From the NCBI GenBank assembly GCA_018725345.1, contig QLUI01000093.1, forward strand, positions 1 through 7,074: a stretch of 7,074 nt of DNA. The letters are read 5' to 3'. Under the pieces are notes generated by a model. That model ran no database searches, was not told the origin of the DNA, and saw nothing but the letters and a program-made list of their open reading frames with translations. Below are positions 1 to 5,468 of the stretch, in pieces (position 1 is the stretch's first letter; each line of letters starts with the position of its first letter). Source of the stretch: Bacillota bacterium (GTDB lineage Bacteria; Bacillota; Dethiobacteria; Dethiobacterales; Dethiobacteraceae). Made by a program: the position numbers and the translations under genes.

Positions 1-18
1 TAGTGTCCTGTACGCTAT

Positions 19-47
19 TTGTGTGTCTATACAAGATATGTTACAAT
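19..47 (+). promoter_or_regulatory. Candidate sigma-A type promoter for the OLE RNA
   Basis: TTGTGT (19-24) and TACAAT (42-47) are separated by 17 bases. The -10 box matches TATAAT at 5 of 6 positions, while the -35 box matches only at TTG. The predicted start, around 53-56, falls just before the first base (57) of the helix that closes the downstream structured RNA. That agreement is the main support. The call is based on motif and position only. Confidence 0.5.
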
Positions 48-486
48 AATCTTTGAATCCGTAAGTGGCGCAGTATTCTAGTTGACGCGGCCGTTTTCGA
101 GGACGGGCCTAAAAATCCGTAAAGGGCATAGCGATGAAGTTCTTGGTGCTGGCTGCCGACGCCCAGTTGGGGGCTGGTGCTGAGAGTTAAGGGGATGGGG
201 CGATCTGCAAAGGCATGTAGGCGTTGACCCTATCCCCGTGGAGACCCAAGTATGTGGTGAATTGCCGTAGTTGGCAAAGGATTACGGCTTGGGAAGAGAA
301 CCTGTATGCGGTTTGCGCTGTGTACAGTGTAGCCTGCCTTGAGTGGTAGCGGTGGAGTGCTTGCATGAAACCGGTGCTGCAACAGAGGATAGGATCGGTA
401 ACCGCGTTATCGAGGAAAACTCCTAGACTGTTCCTTTTAGGGAGATCCGCCAAGGATTAAAGTACGGACTAAGTGGTAATTCAGCC

Positions 487-549
487 TCACTGCTGGCGAC
501 ACAGTGAAATTAATCTTAAAAGGAAACTGCCCGGATGGCGACGTCTGGG
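487..549 (+). other. Two neighbouring OLE RNA hairpins with the same loop heptamer
   Basis: Hairpin A has the stem 487-492/502-507 and hairpin B the stem 530-535/544-549 (one G-U pair). Both loops contain TGGCGAC, at 494-500 and 536-542. The stems differ in sequence, so the loops are conserved without duplication of the whole hairpin. Both lie in the 3' part of the RNA, and hairpin A is enclosed by the 9-pair helix 431-439/517-525. The shared loop suggests a common ligand or a protein that contacts both. From memory, the protein OapB binds hairpins in the 3' part of OLE RNA, but I cannot align these positions to that site. Confidence 0.6.
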
Positions 550-602
550 TGATTAATTGGGAAAGCCTGCTGGACCTCAAGCCGTAACGTTTATTTGGCG
601 GG

Positions 603-632
603 TTGCTCACCTACGGATACATACATTATAAT
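603..632 (+). promoter_or_regulatory. Candidate promoter for the oapA-dxs-tlyA-nadK-recN operon
   Basis: A perfect TATAAT lies at 627-632, 18 bases downstream of TTGCTC (603-608; only TTG fits the -35 consensus). Transcription would start near 639-640, about 167 bases before oapA. The boxes overlap both the 3' arm of the OLE closing helix and the terminator-like hairpin. Because TATAAT lies in an AT-rich stretch, it may be fortuitous. Confidence 0.4.
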
Positions 633-652
633 ACTATGTAGGCTCTTTTTTT
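610..652 (+). terminator. Weak intrinsic terminator-like hairpin at the 3' end of OLE RNA
   Basis: CCTAC (610-614) pairs with GTAGG (638-642). An alternative 5-pair stem is 622-626/636-640. CTC and seven T residues (646-652) follow. The stem is short with a large loop, so termination would be inefficient and read-through into oapA is likely. The 5' arm also belongs to the OLE closing helix (608-618), so the two structures exclude one another. Confidence 0.4.
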
Positions 653-697
653 ATTGCATATGAAACTATATCCTACAAGAAAGCTACAATCCTATGC

Positions 698-728
698 AAG
701 GGGGTATGTTTTGGGGGATTCCCCCCTT
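698..728 (+). promoter_or_regulatory. Leader hairpin with two G-tracts competing for one C-tract
   Basis: AAGGGGG (698-704) can pair with CCCCCTT (722-728) in a 7-pair stem. Alternatively GGGGG (713-717) can pair with 721-725 around a 3-base loop. Only one can form at a time. The element lies in the oapA leader, downstream of OLE RNA. The following sequence (727-735) is only moderately T-rich, so a terminator is doubtful. A role in RNA stability, processing or attenuation is possible but unproven. Confidence 0.4.
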
Positions 729-777
729 ATTCTTGTTGCGATGAAAAATATTTGCTCTTGCTTATCAAGAAGAAACA

Positions 778-804
778 GGAACCAGTTTTGGTTTCGATGA
801 GGTG
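778..804 (+). promoter_or_regulatory. Hairpin abutting the oapA ribosome binding site
   Basis: Bases 778-784 pair with 789-795 (7 pairs, one G-U) around a GTTT loop. The Shine-Dalgarno-like GATGAGGTG (796-804) starts one base after the stem and lies unusually close to the ATG at 807, with about 4 bases after GAGG. The hairpin does not cover the binding site, so it may hold the site open or be a protein-binding element. No homologous regulator site is recognised. Confidence 0.4.
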
Positions 805-806
805 CC

Positions 807-1400
807 ATGGTTAATAATCGCAAAAGGAATGAGAACTTGCGCTGGAGTATAACTATTACAGCAGTTACATTTATGCTTGCCACTTTGATAAGTATTGTGG
901 CGCAGTTTTTATCTCGCAGTGTTGCATCCTTTTATTTGACAGTGCTGATACTATTAGCGATCATCTTCACCGGTATTTTGTTTGACATGATTGGGATTGC
1001 GGCTACCGCTGCCGATGAAGTGCCACTGTTAGCAAAGGCTGCGAAGAAAGTGGCCGGTGCGCGCGAGGCATTATATCTAATTCGTAATGCTGACCGTTTC
1101 GCCAATTTTTGCAACGATGTGGTGGGAGATATCGCCGGGATTATTAGTGGCGTTATTGGCGCTTTATTGGTGCTGCGGCTTATTACAAGCGGTGTTTTTG
1201 TTGAAAATCCGCTTCTCAGCATTATTGCCACAGGGGTTATCTCTGCCTTAACGGTAGGTGGTAAGTCCTTTGGCAAGGCGCTGGCCATCGAGCGTTCCAC
1301 AGAAATAATTCTTACATTTGCCTATATTTTGACTTGTATAGAAGCAATCTTGCCAGGCAAATTATTTTTTGGACGTAGTTTGCCGCCACGGCGAAAGTGA
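807..1400 (+). CDS. oapA: OLE-associated membrane protein OapA
   Basis: This 197-residue integral membrane protein is the probable partner of the OLE RNA encoded just upstream. The family binds OLE RNA and brings it to the membrane, and is needed for its role in stress tolerance. Hydrophobic segments lie at about residues 14-36, 40-67, 104-127, 136-156 and 165-182, so there are four or five membrane passes. The N-terminus (RKR at 5-7) and C-terminus (PPRRK) are basic. The central part carries a DxxxD motif (D104, D108, within NDVVGDI); from memory, this motif is important in B. halodurans OapA. The stretch around residues 85-112 resembles the DUF21/CNNM membrane domain. The ATG at 807 has the SD-like GAGGTG at 799-804, close to the start; TTG at 837 is a weaker alternative. 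Only 12 bases separate its stop from dxs. The call rests on the family pattern and on its position between OLE RNA and dxs. Confidence 0.85.
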   Translation: MVNNRKRNENLRWSITITAVTFMLATLISIVAQFLSRSVASFYLTVLILLAIIFTGILFDMIGIAATAADEVPLLAKAAKKVAGAREALYLIRNADRFANFCNDVVGDIAGIISGVIGALLVLRLITSGVFVENPLLSIIATGVISALTVGGKSFGKALAIERSTEIILTFAYILTCIEAILPGKLFFGRSLPPRRK

Positions 1401-1402
1401 GG
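1397..1402 (+). promoter_or_regulatory. Ribosome binding site supporting the TTG start of dxs
   Basis: GTGAGG overlaps the oapA stop codon and lies 10 bases before TTG at 1413. It supports the TTG start over the in-frame ATG at 1461, which would remove the conserved N-terminal PEDLKK segment. The overlap suggests that dxs translation is coupled to that of oapA. Confidence 0.5.
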
Positions 1403-1412
1403 CGCGGATAAG

Positions 1413-3329
1413 TTGGGTGCTTGGTTGTCTTCGGTTGATGGGCCGGAAGATCTTAAAAAAATGAATGTGCGTGAATTAAATGAACTGGCGTGTGAAATCA
1501 GGACATTTCTTTTAGAGTATGTCTCGCAGACAGGTGGCCACTTGGCTCCCAATCTTGGGGTTGTGGAACTGACGCTGGCTTTACACGCTGTTTTCGACAG
1601 CCCCCGCGATCAGTTGATTTGGGATGTGGGACACCAAAGTTATGTTCATAAAATCCTGACTGGTCGGCGTCATCTTTTTAATACGTTGCGACAGTACCAG
1701 GGACTGAGTGGCTTTCCCAAGCGTAAAGAGAGCGAGCATGACGTGTTTGAAACCGGTCATAGTTCCACCTCTATTTCCGCGGCGCTGGGGCTGGCACATG
1801 CCCGTGACTTGCGGGGGGAAAAAAATCATGTGATCGCAGTGATTGGCGATGGTTCGATCTGCGGCGGCATGGCGTTTGAAGCTTTAAACAATGCGGGGGA
1901 TACGGGTACAAACCTGATTGTGGTATTAAATGATAACGAGATGTCAATTTCACAAAATGTGGGCGGGTTAGCTGCATATCTGGGTCGATTGCGTACAGAC
2001 CCGAAATATTTTCGACTAAAGGAAGATGTCGAAGAAATAGTCAAACGGATCCCGCACATTGGGGGAAAAGTGCTTAAATCGGTGGAGCGAGTCAAAGATG
2101 CTTTCAAATCCCTGATTGTGCCTGGAATGTTCTTTGAGGAATTAGGGTTTACCTACCTTGGTCCGGTTAACGGACATCAAATTGAAGATTTGCTTGGTGT
2201 GTTGCGTGGTGCAAAGAAAACTCACGGTCCTGTTTTAGTCCATGTGTTGACTAAAAAAGGTAAAGGATTTATTTCCGCTGAATGTAAACCCGACTTTTAT
2301 CATGGAGTCGGGCCCTTTGATTTGAGTGACCCGCCTGATCCAGGGAATAGCAGTGGTGTACCGTCTTTCACGGAAATATTCAGTGATGCTTTAATGCAAG
2401 CTGCGAAAGAGAACGATAAAATTGTAGCTATTACTGCTGCCATGGCTTCAGGAACCGGTCTTGATAGTTTTGCCCACGCATACCCCCTCCGCTTTTTTGA
2501 TGTGGGAATTGCCGAACAGCATGCAGTCACGTTTGCGGCCGGACTGGCGGTAAAAGAATTTCGTCCTGTGGTGGCTATTTATTCCACTTTTTTGCAGCGT
2601 GCCTTTGACCAGATTTTGCATGATGTCTGCATGCAGAACCTGCCGGTACTGTTTGCCTTGGACCGAGCAGGGGTTGTTGGTGAAGACGGAGAAACGCATC
2701 ATGGTCTCTTTGATATCTCGTATTTGCGTCAGATGCCCAATATGTCATTTATCGTCCCCCGTGACGGAAATGTCCTTCGCTCCGCTCTGATTACCGGACT
2801 GGCGCATCAAGGGCCGGTGGCGATCCGTTATCCCCGAGGCAAAGCAGAGGGCGTGTTAGTAGGTAATGCCGAACCTCTTCCCTGGGGGCGCGGTGAAATG
2901 CTCCGCACCGGACGGGATATAACTGTGTTAGCAGTCGGAACCCTTGTGGAGGCTGCCTTGGCTGCCGCGCTTCAGTTGGCGGAAAAAGGAATTTCTGTAG
3001 CCGTGATCGATCCAATATTTATTAAGCCGCTTGATGCGGAAATGATTCTAGCTGCGGCGCAAGACAGTCGCTACGGTTTAGTTACTGTGGAAGAACATGT
3101 GCTAGCAGGTGGGTTTGGATCGGCGCTTCTGGAATTTTTGGAGCAAAACAAATTAACTACTATTCCGGTAAAAAGGCTTGGTGTTCCAGACTGTTTTGTG
3201 GAGCACGGTGCCAGGGAGATACTGCTTAGCAAGCTGGGTTTGACGGCACAACATATTGCGGTAAGCTGTCTCGAATTGGTCAAGGAGACGGAGAAAAATT
3301 TGCCATGGCTACAGAGCGGAAGAGAATAG
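1413..3329 (+). CDS. dxs: 1-deoxy-D-xylulose-5-phosphate synthase
   Basis: This cytoplasmic enzyme condenses pyruvate and glyceraldehyde 3-phosphate to 1-deoxy-D-xylulose 5-phosphate with thiamine diphosphate and Mg2+. It is the first, flux-controlling step of the MEP isoprenoid pathway and also supplies thiamine and pyridoxal synthesis. At 638 residues it has full family length. The N-terminal half has GGHLAPNLG (41-49) with H43, WDVGHQ (70-75) and the thiamine diphosphate motif GDGS (145-148) followed by ND (173-174). The pyrimidine domain has EQHAVT (368-373), where E368 is the cofactor-activating glutamate, then DRAG (417-420) and ETHHG (427-431). A transketolase C-terminal domain follows from about residue 500. 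The start is TTG, chosen because homology with known enzymes begins a few residues later and a GTGAGG site precedes it. The gene follows oapA by 12 bases and overlaps tlyA by 25. Linkage of dxs to OLE/oapA is typical of OLE-bearing genomes. Confidence 0.97.
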   Translation: MGAWLSSVDGPEDLKKMNVRELNELACEIRTFLLEYVSQTGGHLAPNLGVVELTLALHAVFDSPRDQLIWDVGHQSYVHKILTGRRHLFNTLRQYQGLSGFPKRKESEHDVFETGHSSTSISAALGLAHARDLRGEKNHVIAVIGDGSICGGMAFEALNNAGDTGTNLIVVLNDNEMSISQNVGGLAAYLGRLRTDPKYFRLKEDVEEIVKRIPHIGGKVLKSVERVKDAFKSLIVPGMFFEELGFTYLGPVNGHQIEDLLGVLRGAKKTHGPVLVHVLTKKGKGFISAECKPDFYHGVGPFDLSDPPDPGNSSGVPSFTEIFSDALMQAAKENDKIVAITAAMASGTGLDSFAHAYPLRFFDVGIAEQHAVTFAAGLAVKEFRPVVAIYSTFLQRAFDQILHDVCMQNLPVLFALDRAGVVGEDGETHHGLFDISYLRQMPNMSFIVPRDGNVLRSALITGLAHQGPVAIRYPRGKAEGVLVGNAEPLPWGRGEMLRTGRDITVLAVGTLVEAALAAALQLAEKGISVAVIDPIFIKPLDAEMILAAAQDSRYGLVTVEEHVLAGGFGSALLEFLEQNKLTTIPVKRLGVPDCFVEHGAREILLSKLGLTAQHIAVSCLELVKETEKNLPWLQSGRE

Positions 3330-4129
3330 ATGTAATGTTGACGGAACGCGGCTATTTTCCTAGCCGGTCGGCAGCCCGCGCAGCGTTGATGGCAGGGCTT
3401 GTTTTTGTTGACGGGTGCAAAGTAGATAAAGCGGGAACGCTGGTGGCAGCTGAAATAACCATTACTGTCAGAGAACTGCCTCGTTACGTTTCTCGCGGCG
3501 GCCTTAAACTTGAGAAGGCGCTTTGTGACTTTAAGCTTGATGTAGCGGGACGGATTGCCCTGGATGTCGGTGCTTCAACCGGAGGCTTTACTGACTGCTT
3601 GTTGCAGCACGGCGCGCTCAAAGTTTATAGTGTAGATGTCGGCTACGGACAGCTTGACTGGCGTCTGCGACAGGACAAGCGCGTTATTTCTCTGGAACGA
3701 ACTAATATTCGTAGATTGTTGCCTGAGCAGATTACGGCTCAACTGGAGTTTGCCACCGTAGATGTTTCATTCATCTCTCTAAGACATGTGTTGCCGGTGC
3801 TTAAGCTGTTTAATGTGCCGGAAGCGGTAGTATTAGTGAAACCACAATTTGAAGTGGGAAAAGGCAGGGTGGGCAAAAAAGGGGTTGTCCGTGATCCGCA
3901 GGAACATCAGGAAGTGCTGGAGAACGTGATCTCCTTCGCTGCAAAGGAAGGCTATCAGCTGGGCGGCATGACATTTTCCCCTATTAAGGGACCGGAGGGG
4001 AATATAGAATATCTTGTTTATCTGACTGTCAGTAGGCCAGCCGTGCCAGCAGAAGATTCCACAGCTATAGTAGCTACTGCTCATGAGTGGCTGGCTGAAA
4101 AAGGAGACAGGCCTGCGACTAACGAATAA
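3305..4129 (+). CDS. tlyA: TlyA family rRNA (cytidine-2'-O)-methyltransferase
   Basis: This 274-residue protein of the TlyA/YqxC family transfers methyl from S-adenosylmethionine to ribose 2'-O of rRNA cytidines; in mycobacteria the targets are C1409 of 16S and C1920 of 23S rRNA. The old label 'hemolysin' is probably misleading. An S4 RNA-binding domain spans about residues 6-65 (RIDVML and SRSAARAALMAGLVFVDG). A Rossmann methyltransferase domain follows, with SAM motif LDVGASTGGFTD (86-97). A K-D-K-E catalytic tetrad can be read as K68 (SRGGLK), D153 (VDVSF), K179 (VKPQFE) and E235 (GNIEYL), spaced as in the family. The ATG at 3305 lies inside the end of dxs, giving a 25-base overlap, with AAGGAG (3282-3287) and GGAG (3290-3293) upstream, so translation is probably coupled. 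Whether the target here is one or both rRNA subunits cannot be told from sequence. Confidence 0.94.
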   Translation: MATERKRIDVMLTERGYFPSRSAARAALMAGLVFVDGCKVDKAGTLVAAEITITVRELPRYVSRGGLKLEKALCDFKLDVAGRIALDVGASTGGFTDCLLQHGALKVYSVDVGYGQLDWRLRQDKRVISLERTNIRRLLPEQITAQLEFATVDVSFISLRHVLPVLKLFNVPEAVVLVKPQFEVGKGRVGKKGVVRDPQEHQEVLENVISFAAKEGYQLGGMTFSPIKGPEGNIEYLVYLTVSRPAVPAEDSTAIVATAHEWLAEKGDRPATNE

Positions 4130-4141
4130 TATTTTTGTGGC

Positions 4142-4147
4142 AGGTGA
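4142..4147 (+). promoter_or_regulatory. Ribosome binding site deciding the start of the small membrane protein
   Basis: AGGTGA lies 5 bases before GTG at 4153. The upstream in-frame TTG at 4135 has no Shine-Dalgarno sequence in front of it, only AT-rich bases after the tlyA stop. This favours GTG 4153 and a 138-residue product over a 144-residue product. Confidence 0.6.
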
Positions 4148-4152
4148 TTTTT

Positions 4153-4569
4153 GTGGAAAATAAAGACTGGATTATCCTGGGCTTTCTGCTCATTGCTGCT
4201 TTTGTCTTCTGGGTAGGTCGCCGCCGTTTGGGGCGGATTACAGATCAAAGGGCTGCAAAGTCTAATCCGCGCGCGCGAGCCATACTAGAAGAGTCAGGGT
4301 ATGAGATAGTTAAAATAAAGCCCTCATTAACTGTCCGCATGGAAGTTGACGATCAGCCGTATCCCTTTGTCTTAAAGAGTGATTTTATTGTTTCTCGCGG
4401 AGGACGTCGTTATCTTGTTAAGTTGCAACAGGAAAATAAACAGGTTAGGTTGCAATCAAAATTAGGCAGAGACTCTCACTTGCGCGATGTTTTGGCTTTT
4501 CGGGCAGATGGCATCCTGGTTATCAATATGAAGAAGGAGACGCTGAGCCAGGTGCGTTTTAGGATTTAA
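4153..4569 (+). CDS. Membrane-anchored protein of unknown function, possibly a degenerate nuclease-like fold
   Basis: I do not recognise the family. The product has 138 residues from GTG 4153, or 144 from TTG 4135; the former has the better ribosome binding site. One membrane segment lies at residues 6-21, followed by RRRLGR, so the C-terminal domain should face the cytoplasm. That domain has ESGYEIV (47-53), a KSDFIV strand (75-80), RRYLVKLQ (85-92), then a helix and RADGILVIN (117-125). The order resembles the core of PD-(D/E)XK nuclease-like proteins, which read D, then E-x-K in the next strand. Here D77 is present, but the E and K positions appear to be K90 and Q92, so cleavage activity is unlikely if the comparison holds. 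The gene sits 23 bases after tlyA and 16 before nadK, inside the operon. A membrane-bound nucleic-acid or protein-binding role is only a guess. Confidence 0.8.
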   Translation: MENKDWIILGFLLIAAFVFWVGRRRLGRITDQRAAKSNPRARAILEESGYEIVKIKPSLTVRMEVDDQPYPFVLKSDFIVSRGGRRYLVKLQQENKQVRLQSKLGRDSHLRDVLAFRADGILVINMKKETLSQVRFRI

Positions 4570-4571
4570 GC

Positions 4572-4577
4572 AGGAGG
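4572..4577 (+). promoter_or_regulatory. Strong ribosome binding site of nadK
   Basis: A perfect AGGAGG lies 8 bases before the ATG at 4586. An out-of-frame ATG at 4579 is too close to this site to be used. It is the strongest Shine-Dalgarno sequence in the window and suggests efficient NadK translation. Confidence 0.75.
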
Positions 4578-4585
4578 AATGATTC

Positions 4586-5464
4586 ATGAAAGGAATCGGG
4601 ATTGTCCCTAACTGGAAGAAAAAGAAGGAAGCTGAAGCTATCCTAAACCGCATTGTAACATTTTGCCAGGAAAAAAGTATCAGGCTTTATCTACCGCAAA
4701 CAGCTGAGTTGCCAATACAAACTTCTATCGATATTCTGTCGTTGCCGGAGTTTGTGGGCAAGACTGATTTTATAATTGTGCTTGGCGGTGACGGCACTAT
4801 ACTACAAGTAGCCCGTCAGTTCTCCGGTTCAAACCTGCCTATCTTAGGGGTTAACCTTGGACAGATGGGCTTCTTGGCTGAAGTAGAACCGCCCATGCTG
4901 GAAATTGCCCTCCAGATGCTGCTAGATGGCAAATATAATGTGCAGCATAGGTTAATGCTCTCTGCGCGAGTATTTAGGGATGGCAAGCTGGTGGCGGAAT
5001 ATACAGCCCTCAATGATGTGGTTATTTCCAAAGGGCCGTTTTCTCGGATTATTTATCTAGATACCTATGTAAATGATAAACATCTTGAGACCTACCCCAG
5101 CGACGGGGTTATCATTTCAACACCGACTGGTTCTACAGGTTATTCGCTTTCTGCCGGCGGTCCCATTGTGAATCCGGCTCTCGAGGTAATGATTATTACA
5201 CCAATTTGTCCTCACCTGCTTCATCACCGTACTGTAATTGTGGCTAGCAACGAGCGTGTTTCCATTCGACCTTGGACACGGCAAGCGGAAGTGGTAATCA
5301 CCGTTGATGGACAGGAGGGTTTTAAACTTCATGACCATGATGAGGTGCAGGTGACAAGAGCGCCGCTATCCACCCCGCTTATTCAGCTACATAGTACTGA
5401 CTTTTATACGCTTCTCCATCGCAAGTTGGCTAAAGTGATCTATCGGGAGCCGGAAAGGATGTAA
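4586..5464 (+). CDS. nadK: NAD kinase (ATP or polyphosphate dependent)
   Basis: This cytoplasmic enzyme phosphorylates NAD+ to NADP+ and so sets the NADPH supply, which the MEP pathway started by dxs also consumes. At 292 residues it is typical of bacterial NadK. The N-terminal nucleotide domain has the GGDGT motif (67-71; D69 is the catalytic aspartate) and NLGQMGFL (90-97). The second domain has the ND motif (N143, D144), YPSDG (170-174) and the glycine/threonine-rich TPTGSTGYSLSAGGP (179-193), then PICPH and the C-terminal strands. No key residue appears missing. The start at ATG 4586 is fixed by AGGAGG 8 bases upstream. Its last codons carry the recN ribosome binding site, and only 4 bases separate the two genes, so they are probably coupled. 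NadK next to recN and tlyA is a common arrangement in clostridial relatives. Confidence 0.96.
   Translation: MKGIGIVPNWKKKKEAEAILNRIVTFCQEKSIRLYLPQTAELPIQTSIDILSLPEFVGKTDFIIVLGGDGTILQVARQFSGSNLPILGVNLGQMGFLAEVEPPMLEIALQMLLDGKYNVQHRLMLSARVFRDGKLVAEYTALNDVVISKGPFSRIIYLDTYVNDKHLETYPSDGVIISTPTGSTGYSLSAGGPIVNPALEVMIITPICPHLLHHRTVIVASNERVSIRPWTRQAEVVITVDGQEGFKLHDHDEVQVTRAPLSTPLIQLHSTDFYTLLHRKLAKVIYREPERM
5454..5459 (+). promoter_or_regulatory. recN ribosome binding site inside the end of nadK
   Basis: AAAGGA lies 9 bases before the ATG at 5469 and within the last codons of nadK. It supports the start MLRLLEVQNLALID, which matches the usual RecN N-terminus, and points to translational coupling with nadK. 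Confidence 0.6.
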
Positions 5465-5468
5465 AACA

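Larger units (their letters stand above)
54..652 (+). ncRNA. ole: OLE RNA (Ornate, Large, Extremophilic), large structured noncoding RNA
   Basis: This is a region of about 600 bases, the usual size of OLE RNA, with no credible protein gene. It lies directly upstream of an OapA-type membrane protein gene and dxs, the known OLE neighbourhood. Many helices are visible. A closing stem pairs 57-63 with 612-618 and 65-67 with 608-610. Local stems are 89-94/103-109 (one bulge), 161-164/171-174, 191-200/228-237 (10 pairs, one G-U), 245-250/288-293 enclosing 264-269/283-288, 396-402/406-412, 431-439/517-525 (9 perfect pairs) enclosing 455-460/510-515 and 487-492/502-507, and 530-535/544-549. From the literature, OLE RNA forms a membrane-associated ribonucleoprotein with OapA and further proteins (OapB, OapC). 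In Bacillus halodurans it supports growth under alcohol, cold and magnesium stress. The identification rests on context, size and fold, not on an alignment. The exact ends are inferred from the promoter, closing stem and U-tract. Confidence 0.87.

Noticed and set aside
1..3. TAG at the window start as the stop codon of an upstream gene such as ispA
   Set aside because: ispA often precedes OLE RNA, but no coding sequence is available to confirm a frame.
187..453. Antisense open frame of 88 codons across the 5' half of the OLE RNA
   Set aside because: It lies opposite a region explained by RNA helices, has no recognisable domain, and its composition looks like chance.
685..690. TACAAT as the -10 box of a second oapA promoter
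   Set aside because: No -35-like sequence lies at a suitable distance; the nearest candidate (654-659) is 25 bases away.
713..735. Hairpin 713-726 as an intrinsic terminator before oapA
   Set aside because: The following bases lack a continuous T-run, so efficient termination is unlikely.
932..1300. Antisense open frame of 122 codons within oapA
   Set aside because: It is the mirror of a hydrophobic coding region. The + strand frame has clear membrane segments and family motifs.
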